A program made the position numbers and the translations under genes. Below are positions 1 to 9,052 of a stretch of 26,296 nucleotides of DNA, piece by piece. Under the pieces are notes generated by a model that worked only from the letters and a program-made list of their open reading frames with translations, did not search any database and was not told where the DNA came from. The first letter of the stretch is position 1; the number at the start of each line of letters is the position of its first letter. Origin of the DNA: Chara braunii (taxonomy: Eukaryota > Streptophyta > Charophyceae > Charales > Characeae). Where the stretch lies: assembly GCA_003427395.1 (NCBI GenBank), contig BFEA01000539.1, positions 715,653 through 741,948 on the forward strand, read 5' to 3'.

Positions 1-1934
1 TAGTGACTAGACTGCTGACAGTGCTGAGGAAGAAACCCATGCCTTCTATAACGGACGCAACGGTCAGAGAAAGTGCCATAGCGGCTGAACTGCACATGAA
101 CCACATCATCCAGCTGCCATGATCTACTCCATCTCACAATTGTACAAACAACCCACCACGTCATAAGGCGGTCAAGAAACAAACTGGGTTAGTCATAAGC
201 ATGTACTAGACAGTTGCAATGCAAGCTGAACAACAAATATTCCAAACATCAAGAGGAGGAACACACCATCGCCATCTACTTCATGTCACAACGTCTTGAT
301 CTGAAGGCTTGCAAGTTGTGGCAACCATAGCTAGCCTCTTCAGTGGCATCTTCCTCCTCTACTCTCAGCGACTCATGGGAAACATTGTAAGTCGCAGACT
401 ACAAAGACCGCAGGGTCCGAAGTGAAAAAGAAGGCTGGCAACCATAGCTCACCTTCTCTCGCTCAGCCGCCAGATTCCGGCACATGCCTTGAGTTGAAGA
501 ACCAGCCCCAAATCCTTGGTGCGTAAGCGTATAATTGACAGGGGCTGGGCAGCTGTGCTATTTATACGTTAAGGGAAGTCACTGAAATGACTGAACTCCT
601 GGAAGACTGTAGCATGAGGAAAAACGGCTTGGGAGAAAGTGCCCCAGAGCTGTGGTCCCCCCCCACCAGTAATTATTCATGACAAGATTTGTGCAGCCCA
701 TACATAGTACCCTTCACATCCATCTGTTTTTTCTCTTGAGGAGGGTAGGTCCACCTCTCCCACCCCCTCCTCCTTCTTGTCTGCCTTAGTTCACACACTT
801 TCCAGTCTGAGACACCTTTTTTTCATTTGCATACCATTACATACGAAGAACGAAACGGAGACTGGTGGGACGTACAGGATGTTTCTAGGCCCATGTTCCT
901 GTGTCCTATTGTTGGTCCCAAATATCTGGGGCCTCTGGGCCCAGGTGGAGATCATAGACTTGGCCCTTGGGTGTTGGCATGCGGCAGGCACATAGCAGCC
1001 AGGGTACTTGAGGAATGTGTGCAGTTGAACAGGGGTGGAAGTGCCAAAAGGTGCTGGGCTCCTGGATGAGCCATGGTCACCTTGGTTTTCGACAATCAGG
1101 GCCTGCTTAAAGCCTTCCGGTATAGAATTCCGATGTGACCATGAGGCAAAAGTTGTTCAGTTTCTTTCTGACAATGTGCATGAGCTTCTGATCCGACAGT
1201 GTGTAATTTAGGCAGTTTTGTTGAGAAACGTGGATCCCACTACTTTCCGAGAAACGGGGGCGTGGCGCTTTGTTAGGGGTACGTTTTATGAACGGCCCAA
1301 AAACGCTACAAAAAATGGAAAGCTCAAGGACCCCTACCCCTACCGAGAAAGTTGCCGTGCAAATGTGTCCGCCTTTTCGATGTCCACCCTTCCTCAGCAG
1401 GTACGTCTGTGTCACCCACATCGGGAGGCCAGGCCATACGGCGGATCACAGGAACATCCATCTCCGTAGAAGCCCAAAGAAACCCACTGCGGTAGTTGGG
1501 AAAGACCCACAGAACCAGCCTCTGTGGGGTCCCAGTTTGCTTTTCCGCCGCGTCTGACCTGTTGGCTTCTTTTTAGGGACTTTCTTGTTTTTTCTCTTTT
1601 TATGTAATGTCGGATCAGCGCCAAACATAGTTTTTTCTCCAAAGTTTTCTGCAGGAGGGGGGCCGTGAGCGTGGGCGGGCGGGCCGGGGGGTGCTGGGAC
1701 CTTCCCTGGCCCTTGCCAGGCCGCCTGGGAAAACAACGTAACATGGGTGGCCCGGCGGGTATCCTTGTACCCCAGGCCCCGGGGTGTTTTGGAGGCCAAG
1801 GACTAGACACACCGTGATTGCTGGCAGTGGGCACCCAATGATCGTCCTGTGGCAGCGAGCAGCCAATGGTCTTCCTGACAAGGTAAGGCCACCTCCCAAC
1901 CCATCCTCACATCGATACTCCTAATGCACCCCCT
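1..1934. other. Unassigned sequence, no supportable gene
   Basis: I see no recognisable protein, RNA gene or element boundary here. Open frames on both strands are short, overlap one another and have no family-like motifs. A 14-bp direct repeat (TGGCAACCATAGCT) occurs at 319-332 and 436-449. A C-run lies near 658-665. The stretch 1650-1800 is GC-rich. This could be old transposon sequence, introns or intergenic DNA. Confidence 0.5.
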
Positions 1935-2131
1935 CTTAAACCACCAGTACTTGGCCCATACATTGGCCACGGGGCGTTCCCGTTAACACCCCGCAACTTC
2001 CGGAGGCTCGGGGTACCGGCCCTCAAAGGCTATTGCCGCCAGCCAAAACAATATTTTTTTGTTGCGCTGACGACGCACAGCCCGTTTTGAGGCTCGGCAT
2101 CCATAGCTGGGCCAAGTACTGGTGGTTTAAG
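1935..2131. mobile_element. Small element with 24-bp terminal inverted repeats
   Basis: The left end, 1935-1958, starts CTTAAACCACCAGTACTTGG. It is the exact reverse complement of 2108-2131. The ends enclose about 150 bp of GC-rich spacer with no coding capacity, so the size and structure fit a MITE or other non-autonomous DNA element. I could not find a target-site duplication next to the ends. A related motif (ACCCACCAGTAC) recurs at 2227-2238, so the ends may belong to a longer repeat. The element class is not determined. Confidence 0.55.
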
Positions 2132-2462
2132 GGCAGAATATGGTCGCCAAAAAGAGTCCAAAAGGTACAGTAACTACATGAGTCTGCACCTCATCTTCAG
2201 CATTGAAGCTGAAACTATTGTTATTAACCCACCAGTACATTGTCAATAGTTTTGACCCTTCCCTTGCCAGGCCAGGAAACGCCCTGCTCGCCAAACAAAA
2301 GAAGAATTTCAAACAGTGCGGCCTCCGTTAAGTTGTCACATTGCTCCCGGTGTGACATGGCCTTGGGACTGGAGGGCCATACTCCTGGGATATCACCCTC
2401 TAATCCGGGGAAACACATTTGTGGAAAACATGTTCAAACTGGGTAGGCGGAGCGTCCTATAG

Positions 2463-2870
2463 ACTATATGGTGGAAGCGATGCATCCTAGAGATAGAGGG
2501 GGCGCAGGTAGAAGACAGAGAAACTATGGAGCAAATACGAACATTGGTGCAATATGAAATCGCAACCCAATGGAGAGCAGCTAAAGAGAAGCTTGATCAG
2601 TCATATACCTGGGGGNACATGAACAAGATTATCTCTAGATTNAGCANAGACTGGCTTGGGGGTGATAGGGAGGGATGGGTGGCTGAGATAAAATGGTCCG
2701 GGGTCAACCGGAGTGCAGATTCCCGCGAAGAAATGGTAAGGGATTACCAGTTGATTTTTCATGATTGGATTCAAGTGGACCCGGGCATCCCACTACGGCC
2801 AGCCCAGGACTTTGCAGACCCCTTCCCCCCCCACCCGCTGTCCCTGGCGGAAACACTACCAGTGACATGA
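2463..2870 (+). CDS. Unrecognised open frame with ambiguous bases
   Basis: The frame is open from just after a TAG at 2460 to a TGA at 2868-2870, about 135 codons. The first ATG is at 2526, giving a 114-residue product. The N-terminal part is rich in Trp, Lys and Glu and reads like a soluble helical protein; the last 25 residues are Pro-rich and may lie beyond the true coding end. Three ambiguous bases (2616, 2642, 2647) fall inside it, and each makes a codon unreadable. I do not recognise the family. It could be an exon of a transposon ORF or a chance open frame. Confidence 0.3.
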   Translation, partial: TIWWKRCILEIEGAQVEDRETMEQIRTLVQYEIATQWRAAKEKLDQSYTWGXMNKIISRXSXDWLGGDREGWVAEIKWSGVNRSADSREEMVRDYQLIFHDWIQVDPGIPLRPAQDFADPFPPHPLSLAETLPVT

Positions 2871-3152
2871 GTCGAGACGCCAGTAGACACATACCACCCA
2901 GAACCTAAGAGATCGCCGTGCTATCTGTTTCACAGCCGTTCCTTCTGTTGGTTTGAGCTAGCTGCTGGGCTCACAATCACTCGCAGACTGTTTCTCGACT
3001 CAGCAGGCTGCAAGGCTGAGTCTCTATACTGTCCAAATTTTCAGTTAGATGGTTGTTGGGTTCAGAACCTCCTTCAGAACCTCCTGTTGCTGTTGCTCTG
3101 GTCTGCAATCGGAGCACCTGCAAGGAGTGCATGTAACGGATTTGAGATAGGA
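2871..3152. other. Unassigned spacer
   Basis: No gene or repeat boundary is visible. The only repetition is a short one near 3058-3085, where TTCAGAACCTCCT occurs twice in tandem. Confidence 0.4.
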
Positions 3153-3208
3153 GGGGTAATGTGCTATCAAGGAATGTTGTGGGGTAATGTGCTATCAAGG
3201 AGTGTTCT
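3153..3208. repeat. Two-copy 28-bp tandem repeat
   Basis: GGGGTAATGTGCTATCAAGG starts at 3153 and again at 3181. Only a few bases differ across the two 28-bp units. Confidence 0.8.
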
Positions 3209-3241
3209 GTTGAATGTTTCTCAGGCGGGGACGCTACCCAT

Positions 3242-3268
3242 GGGACGCTGGACCCGGTTTCCAGCAGA
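3242..3268 (+). repeat. Partial copy of the SINE-like GGGACGCTGG module
   Basis: This carries the module beginning GGGACGCTGGACCC that also opens the conserved part of the poly(A)-tailed copy at 3566. The downstream sequence differs (AGATACACTCC), so only the module is shared. A similar truncated copy lies at 3493-3515. Confidence 0.6.
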
Positions 3269-3311
3269 TACACTCCAGACGCATTGCTTTTTGTATTTCG
3301 CTCGGTATTTT

Positions 3312-3346
3312 CATTCTGCATTCTGCATTCTGCATTTTGCATTCTC
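3312..3346. repeat. Five-copy 7-bp repeat (CATTCTG)
   Basis: CATTCTG occurs three times in tandem, followed by CATTTTG and CATTCTC. It is a plain short tandem repeat. Confidence 0.85.
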
Positions 3347-3492
3347 ACTCCTGGGCGCCCTATGGATAGTGGGGTGGATGGCAGGGGTTAAGAGATGGAG
3401 GGAAATCCCACTGGTGCCCCCCAGTGCCCCTCTCCAACTCTCGACCCAGCTGCAGGATAGGCAAGGCAGTGAAGGTTTGATGACCTTGAGAT

Positions 3493-3515
3493 GGGACGCT
3501 GGACCCGGTTTCCAG
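3493..3515 (+). repeat. Second partial SINE-like module
   Basis: The start GGGACGCTGGACCCGG matches the copies at 3242 and 3566. The following sequence (GGCGGCACC) is unrelated to the other copies. It lies about 50 bp upstream of the more complete copy and may be a remnant of an earlier insertion. Confidence 0.6.
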
Positions 3516-3565
3516 GGCGGCACCTGTTCTATTGAGCTATCAAAAATGTATTCAAAATGTATCAT

Positions 3566-3739
3566 GGGACGCTGGACCCGTTTTCCAGCAGGTGATGCTC
3601 CCCACCAATAGTTGGAGCGGCCCGCCAGGCAAAGCCTCAATCTTGGTGGTTCTCTTACCACCACCAGGATGGAGGTCTTGCACATGGGCTCTTAAACCCA
3701 AAAAAAAAAAAGAAAAAAAAAAGAAAAAAAAAAGAAAAG
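3566..3739 (+). mobile_element. SINE-like retroelement copy with A-rich tail
   Basis: About 120 bp starting GGGACGCTGGACCC and running to TGGAGGTCTTGCAC is matched closely by the reverse complement of 7341-7458. After a short spacer comes an A-rich tail (about 3700-3738) with a G roughly every 11 bases. An A tail and dispersed copies in both orientations are what a SINE, or a truncated non-LTR element mobilised in trans, would show. No clear RNA polymerase III A and B boxes are seen. The true 5' end may lie further upstream. A weak imperfect duplication (3518-3536 against 3741-3759) could be the target-site repeat, which would put the 5' end near 3537. Confidence 0.65.
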
Positions 3740-3776
3740 ACGGCCTACCGGTTCTATAATTGGCAAAAAGGGGAGG

Positions 3777-3808
3777 TGGCCTGTGCTAACAGGTACCTGT
3801 AGCAGGCC
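3777..3808. repeat. Imperfect palindrome
   Basis: GGCCTGTGCTAACAGGT is followed at once by ACCTGTAGCAGGCC. The two halves pair with two single-base bulges. It could form a hairpin in DNA or RNA; no function is evident. Confidence 0.5.
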
Positions 3809-3902
3809 ATCCGGTTTTTCTTTTTTTTTTCCTCCTTTTTGGCTTCTGGCGGGAATGGGTTCGGGCTGGAAAACCATCTCAGTTTGTCAGTACGTCCCGC
3901 CC

Positions 3903-3905
<3 letters not shown>

Positions 3906-3955
<50 letters not shown>

Positions 3956-4058
3956 TGAGCACACCAAAGTGCGAATGTATCTCGTCCATTCTTTGCACCA
4001 GATCCATTCGCATGTTTTTTTGGAGATGCTGATCTTCTCCGTATCGTTCCAATCCTCT

Positions 4059-4149
<91 letters not shown>

Positions 4150-4216
4150 CCGCCCACTCCCTCTCTCTCTTCGCCGCCCACTCCCGCTCCCGCTCTCGCT
4201 GTGTGTGTGTGTGTGT

Positions 4217-4248
<32 letters not shown>
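3906..4248. repeat. Compound microsatellite: two (CT)n tracts and a (GT)n tract
   Basis: CT runs lie at 3906-3948 and about 4063-4147, and a GT run at 4201-4248 is broken once by AT. Between the CT runs, GTGCGAATG near 3970 and CATTCGCAT near 4006 form an inverted pair. Every open frame here encodes only Ser-Leu, Arg-Glu or His-Thr repeats and is not a gene. Confidence 0.95.
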
Positions 4249-4446
4249 CTGTGTGCCTTTGGCTCCGAGGCAGCACTCAGCAAGGCTTGCACTGTAGAGA
4301 AGCCACGTGCGACTTAGTGTGACGGCTGAGAATCAATTCATCTCTTTGCATATGTCTTTGGATTTGGTGCGGACATCTGTTTCCCATTTTGTTTTGCATT
4401 TTCGTTCAGGAAACAAAACGCAAGTTCAGGATTGCTTGAACAGAAC

Positions 4447-4501
4447 CCCCCCGCCCTTCCCCTTTTCTTTTTTTTTTTTTTTTTTTTTTCGGGGGGGGGG
4501 G
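4447..4501. repeat. Adjacent C, T and G homopolymer runs
   Basis: A run of C is followed by CCTTTTC, about 23 T, a single C and about 11 G. Lengths of such runs are unreliable in assemblies. Confidence 0.9.
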
Positions 4502-4788
4502 AACAAAAAGCATTATATTTCATGAGAACACGAGGGCCGGGAATCCTTCACAAACAACCCGGTGCAAATCTGGGCCGATTCCCCAGTTTAACTCTAAGGA
4601 CCGGGCCCCGTGTCCCACTATAACAGTTCCCAAAAACAGAAAAAAAAAGAAAGGCTTATTCCTCAAGATACAACCCTATAGAAGAACATGGGTCCTAGGT
4701 CTCAGGCACTGCTAGTGTCTAATTCCCCTACGGGGGGTGGCTAAAGCGCTCCCCAAAACCCAGTGGAGATATCTGAGATAGTACTAAG
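4502..4788. other. Spacer, possibly more of the LINE
   Basis: I cannot support a gene here. An A-rich tract lies at 4639-4652. The last 100 bases may be eroded reverse-transcriptase sequence continuous with the LINE relic downstream: a short stretch near 4741-4775 reads LINE-like in another frame. The frame is broken too often to be sure. Confidence 0.35.
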
Positions 4789-5690
4789 TCCAAAGTTGAC
4801 TGGGGACTGAAAGCCATACCAGCAAACTCGTCTGAACTCGGAGTTCAAGTGTCTCTGACAAACAACGAGAGATTTCAGGATAACATCCTTACAGAGAAGT
4901 TGGTCAACAGACTATCCAGTTGGAAATATACAAGACACTTGTCACTAGTGCGCAGAGCATTGGTTATTTCCTCAGCAGGTTTTGCAGTGCTGCGATTTGC
5001 ACTAGGGGTGCACCTCTTCGGTGAGGAAGCATACAGGAATATCAGTACTACCTCAGATTCTCTTTGAAAACCCTGTGATTAAAGACCGAGCGGGACAGGA
5101 ATTCTCAGCACATGACTCATCAGGGAATTTCGGGAAAGCTTGGGTAGGGAAAGGGGTTGTAAGAATAAGAGACATATGGGATAGTGACAAGCAACAGTGG
5201 AAGACTGAGCAACAACTGAGGACCAGGTTGGGACGATTGAGGAATGTAGACGGACGCCTACAGAGAATAATTGCGGCAATCTCATGGTCATGGAAGAATC
5301 TGTCGTCTGAACAAAAGACTGTACAGATAGGCTCATAGAGCATATAGGTATGGAGGGCTATGTAGTGAAACAGTGGTTTATTGAGGACACCTTTGGTTTC
5401 ACAAAAGAACTGTCTTTTTCAAAGGAGATGAGGATAGACTCACTGAGTGATCTATCAGAGATTGCAGTTAGATCGAAAACCCAAAGAGCAAGGGCTGGTG
5501 GAAATATCATCCACAAAGCCTTTCTTCCAATGGGCACTCAAAATGTTAGATATGCTGCAATGGATTTTCGAGGTCTAGGTTGGGAGTTTAGAACACAGAC
5601 TGTACTGTTGGATGAGTACACCTCTAAAGTTGGAACATGTATTCTAAGAGAGGCGGTAAAAAGAAGAAGATTAATAATGGTGTTATTGAA
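4789..5690 (+). pseudogene. LINE reverse transcriptase, thumb and connection region, frame-broken
   Basis: Three open segments in alternating frames read as one protein: 4789-5067, 5021-5338 and 5350-5690. The first contains LVNRLSSWKYTRHLSLVRRA, the pattern K/R-L-x2-W-(x)-LSL-x2-R-x2-(V/L)I found after the palm of plant LINE reverse transcriptases. The second has N-P-V-I-K-D and a later G-x4-I-x-D-I-W-D, like the connection before the zinc-binding tail. The catalytic YADD-type motif would lie upstream and is not visible, so the copy is 5' truncated or eroded. At least two frame changes and a TAG at 5336-5338 prevent translation. LINEs reverse-transcribe their own RNA at a nicked target, and this copy could not. 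Confidence 0.8.
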
Positions 5691-6361
5691 CGGAGACAGA
5701 AGCACGACCTGCCTGCGATTTCCACGACTCAACTGTCATCAATGTGGCAACAGCTGCGCAGGCTTCCCTCTCAGAAGACAACCAGTCTACTCTGATCCAG
5801 ATTTTTCAGTCCTCAGCATCAGCCGTGAACGTGGCACAAAGAGGCATGGATATCTCAGTGAAATGTGTCCATTGCCAAATGGAATGGATTTGGGAAAATG
5901 ATCGTCATCTATGGCTTACGTGCCCAGCATCTGGAAGAGTTTGGGACTGGTTCATTTGGAATTGGGATGAGATCACCAAGAAGACCTTCCCCTGGACAGA
6001 TGAATGGATAGTATCAGGCACCCACAATGCGGAAGACCAGAACGAACAAAATTGGCTCTACGTGGCCCAGGCAGTGAGGGGTCTGCTTATGAAATTCATC
6101 TGGGAGGACAGGAATAATCAGCTGTTCAGGAGAGAATATATTTCGGATGCTGCAGCAAAAACAAAGATTACGAGAGAAATCAGACACGTGATCTGTAGCT
6201 ATTGGACCAGACACAAGCGCAGAACTCTGGACACTAGCCCGGCTAGGAACTGGTTCTATGATACATGGGGAAGAGACTCTAGGCTGGCTAGACTGGACTC
6301 AGCAGGAAGAGTACAGTACTGCTCTTGGCTGATATCCCCTTCCCCTTTTCCGTGGAGCTAG
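5691..6361 (+). CDS. LINE C-terminal zinc-binding region (zf-RVT type)
   Basis: This is the longest intact piece of the LINE relic. It is open from about 5690, with the first ATG at 5744, and ends with TAG at 6359-6361. It carries C-V-H-C, then E-N-D-R-H-L-W-L-T-C-P and a following V-W-D-W, the CxxC...HLxxxCP-x-(S/A)-x2-VW signature of the zinc-binding region that ends many plant LINE reverse transcriptases. The remaining 120 residues are basic and helical. It joins the upstream segment by a change from frame 1 to frame 2 near 5690, so the ATG at 5744 is probably not a real start. No poly(A) tail follows directly; a hairpin element begins 29 bp after the stop. Confidence 0.8.
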
Positions 6362-6389
6362 CTGACCCATTAGGAGTCATCATTCAATT

Positions 6390-6535
6390 TGGGCCTCGCT
6401 CCACTACACAACACTGTATATGCATTTGGACGCTTTCTTGCCCGAATACATTCACAACGTTGGAATCGTCCGAATGCACCTGGTCCCTCAAGCGTTCAAA
6501 TGCATGTACAGTGTTGTGTAGTGGAGCGAGGCCCA
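6390..6535. mobile_element. Foldback MITE with 45-bp inverted repeats
   Basis: The left arm (6390-6434, TGGGCCTCGCTCCACTACAC...) and the right arm (6491-6535) are reverse complements with two mismatches. The roughly 55-bp centre also pairs partly, so the whole 146 bp can fold into one long hairpin. It has no coding capacity. No convincing target duplication flanks it. It could be a MITE, or a source of small RNA from a hairpin transcript. Confidence 0.75.
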
Positions 6536-6549
6536 TTACCTCCTCCAGC

Positions 6550-6616
6550 GAGGGCACTCTGACAGATGTGGAGGGCACTCTGACCAGACGTGGGAGGACA
6601 CTCTGACCAGACGTGG
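6550..6616. repeat. Three-copy 21-23 bp tandem repeat
   Basis: Units start GAGGGCACTCTGAC at 6550 and 6571, and GAGGACACTCTGACC at 6594. They differ mainly by a 2-base indel and a few substitutions. Confidence 0.85.
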
Positions 6617-7317
6617 GAGGACTGGTTTGGCTCATTTCGGAGGTGAATGCACAGAGCCCTTGTTCCTTCCCAAGTTCGTTTCATGCTGCTTCCCGAAGTA
6701 CACCGAGAGTTCCCTTTACTAAGGACAGTTTCACTGGAGGAGATTTTGTTTCTCCATTTTATGTTTTCAAAAATTTGGACAAAAGCAGATTGATTGCCCG
6801 GGGGCCGGGACCGGCTAGCATCATTTAAAACGGTGTGTGACATCAACATCATGACAGTACAGCCTATGCATCCACACTTCCACCAACCCGGGACATCTGC
6901 ATGCGACCTTCCAGCCGGCCTGTTCGCAGTCTTCCACAGAAATCTCAATATTCTCAATTTCTGCAAACAAATAATAGCAAGGCACGAAGCTTCAAAAACA
7001 CCCCCCCCCCCCTAAAAAACCCATAGTATTGAAGCTTCACGCCAACGCAAAGTGGCCAACAAATGAATTAAAAAAAATTCTACTGGCCGATGGGCAGCTG
7101 CATCCAACAAAACAAAGACAATCCACACTAGCAGTCAACAGCAAAATGATCAACGACTGACGGATGTCACGGATGGCCGCACGTGGTCGAAAACGGAGGA
7201 GCACAAGCGTAAATCAGGCGTAGTGGGTCAAGGCTCCTGGGGCGAGGTCCCACCAGCAACGGGATAGGACAGAAACGAGTTTGTGGGGCAGTTCAGTGAC
7301 CCAAATCCTGCCTTGCA
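6617..7317. other. Unassigned spacer
   Basis: No gene is supported. It contains a C-run at about 7000-7012. Near 7234-7252 is a CCTGGGGCGAGGTCCCACC segment related to the 8334 repeat family. Short open frames on both strands show no family-like motifs. Confidence 0.45.
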
Positions 7318-7323
7318 CTACTC

Positions 7324-7458
7324 TTTTTTTTTTTTTTTTTGGTGCAAGGCCTCTATCCTGGTGGTGGTAAGAGAACGACCGAGACTGAGGCTTTGCCTGG
7401 TGGGCCGCTCCATCTATTGGTGGGGAGCATCACCTGCTGGAAACCGGGTCCAGCGTCC
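7324..7458 (-). mobile_element. SINE-like copy, reverse strand, with poly(A) tail
   Basis: Read on the minus strand, it starts GGGACGCTGGACCCGG at 7458, runs about 118 bp with close identity to 3566-3685, and ends in a pure A tail (the T-run 7324-7340). The hexamer CTACTC lies just beyond the tail (7318-7323) and just before the 5' end (7459-7464), a candidate short target duplication. This copy best defines the shared roughly 120-bp unit. Confidence 0.75.
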
Positions 7459-7479
7459 CTACTCGTGATCCCACCGTCA

Positions 7480-7486
<7 letters not shown>

Positions 7487-7514
<28 letters not shown>

Positions 7515-7807
7515 AAATGGCTGAACTGCTAGCGGTGGTGATGAGAGCATCCACCACTAGCAGCCCAGCTACTGGCTCCATTCTATTGGTGGGGAGCTGC
7601 ACCTGCTGGAAACCAGGCCCAGCGTCCCTTAATACATATAAATCTGGTACATAACTTTGAATAGAGTATCAAGAGAATGAAATCTGCCTCTTCAGCCAAA
7701 CCTTAGGCCGCCAGATACTTCTATTAAAACTATCAGACCTATCTCCTGACTTTACTTACTAGTGAAAAGTAGAACTTACAAAAAGCATCAGAAAATGAGA
7801 TCTTAAA
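7487..7807 (-). mobile_element. Complete retroposed element with perfect 16-bp target duplication
   Basis: CCACCGTCAGTATTTT occurs at 7471-7486 and again at 7808-7823. Between the copies is a minus-strand insert whose poly(A) tail (T-run to about 7510) abuts the left copy. This is the expected product of LINE-type target-primed reverse transcription. The insert is about 321 bp. Its 5' half (7630-7807 on the plus strand) is unique here, its centre contains the GGGACGCTGG module (7585-7628), and its 3' part differs from the 7324 copy. No clear A or B box was found in the 5' half, so the promoter type is open. Confidence 0.85.
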
Positions 7808-7823
7808 CCACCGTCAGTATTTT

Positions 7824-8333
7824 ACATGCATTACCCGAAAAAGTAAGGAGATCTTCGTTCCGCTCCTCCTCTCCTTAACACTGGGCATGCCCGTGCAAAG
7901 ACAGCTTCCCGCCAGAATTTTTTCAATCGGTTGGGGGTGTGGCCAACCCCAAACGAGGTTGGAGTCGGCCTTAGCCCACTGGATAGAAGATTTTCAGCAT
8001 CTTACTTGCTGTTGTGCAATTATCTCATTGGGTGGAGCCCTCCTTCAATCACTGAGTATATGGAGGGTGTCAGGATCACTGCTGTCAGAAGTTGAGTTTA
8101 TTCCAGAAAATGTGGCGGTCACTTTGTTCCCTGTTTTTGCAACCACCACCATCAGATCATTTGTGATCTGATGGCTGGGAAGCACGCTGCTGTGATTTCC
8201 GGTCGGAGGTCTCTGTTTCTTCTTTTCTCTGCGGTCCTTTTTCCTGTTTTCTCAGCCCAGAAATTCGTAATGAACTTGTCTGGCCGCTGCCACTCAGTGT
8301 CACACTGGATCAGCCACACTCCTATCCGACTGC
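7824..8333. other. Unassigned, with a tRNA-like A-box and a hairpin
   Basis: TTAGCCCACTGGATAGA at about 7969-7985 resembles an RNA polymerase III A box. A weak B-box-like CTTCAATCA lies about 60-75 bp on, so a tRNA-derived element is possible but not shown. CCATCAGATCA, then TTTG, then TGATCTGATGG (8149-8174) forms a perfect 11-bp stem. Two adjoining open frames here (84-94 codons) have no recognisable features. Confidence 0.35.
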
Positions 8334-8386
8334 TAATGGGACCTCGCCCCTGGGGTAGGGACCCACTAGAGGCGTTTTACAACATC
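8334..8386 (-). repeat. Inverted relative of the 69-bp repeat
   Basis: The reverse complement (TGTTGTAAAACGCCTCTAGT, then GGGTCCC and GGTCCCAT) aligns with the 69-bp unit at 9053-9121 over about 50 bp. It marks a dispersed family near here rather than a single tandem duplication. Confidence 0.65.
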
Positions 8387-8503
8387 TTGCTTGCTGCCTT
8401 TTTCAATCACGTGCGCCTTTCGTGACACATATAGTCCGTGGATGGAGATTGATATCCACGGGCCACTCTGTTTGTGAAACTGTGAAGTTTCGTGGCTGGG
8501 GGC

Positions 8504-8550
8504 TAGGTCCCACTTGCACGAATTAACAGATACTGACCGTAGATAGCAAA

Positions 8551-8586
<36 letters not shown>

Positions 8587-8637
8587 TAGCGAAGGTCAAC
8601 GGCTGAAATCTCCTAATAGGCGCAAGTGGGACCTTGC
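8504..8637. mobile_element. Foldback element with poly(A) insertion at its apex
   Basis: The left arm from 8504 (TAGGTCCCACTTGCACGAAT) pairs with the right arm ending at 8637, with imperfect pairing over about 38 bp. The centre holds a pure A-run (8555-8584) flanked by AGATAGCAAAGGT (8541-8553) and AGATAGCGAAGGT (8584-8596). Removing the A-run and one flank leaves a simple hairpin of about 90 bp. The flanks look like a target duplication from a retrotransposition event that delivered only tail sequence. Confidence 0.6.
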
Positions 8638-8683
8638 GCCGGGGGGTGTCAACCAATCCGCGTTCTGGAAAGGCTTCGTACTT

Positions 8684-8731
8684 CTTTTGATTTTTTAATT
8701 CGAATTCCTTTTGATTTTTTAACTCGAACAT
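8684..8731. repeat. Two-copy 24-bp tandem repeat
   Basis: CTTTTGATTTTTTAATTCGA (8684) recurs as CTTTTGATTTTTTAACTCGA (8708). Shortly downstream, CCTTGTTGCTT is repeated three times between about 8770 and 8803. Confidence 0.8.
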
Positions 8732-9052
8732 TTTTACCCTTTTTTTAGGTATGGGGTGATCTTGCAGCATTACCTTGTTGCTTCCTTGTTGCTTCCTTGT
8801 TGCTCTCAGCCCCTCCATGAGATCGGCAAAACAGAAAAATGACCTTCAGAGGATGCAGCCCATTGGCTGACGGCGGCTGACCGAAGAACTCATTCTCAAA
8901 AACAGGGGACGAGTTTGCTGCCTCCTTGCCAATTGACTGACAGGAGAAGCCAGAAAATGCTTTTGCTCTCAATTCTTTAATTCACAGAAAAAAGAGGTTT
9001 TGAAATCTGCAAAAATCGGGAAAACCATATTTTTTAATGCGAAAACAGTGTC

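Noticed and set aside
3879-4292. Long minus-strand frames encoding Arg-Glu and His-Thr repeats
   Set aside because: They are translations of the CT and GT microsatellites with no unique sequence.
7969-8050. tRNA gene or tRNA-derived SINE head
   Set aside because: The A-box likeness is good, but the B box is weak and no cloverleaf can be drawn.
8149-8174. Perfect 11-bp stem with TTTG loop as a transcription terminator
   Set aside because: There is no T-run after it and no bacterial-type gene nearby.
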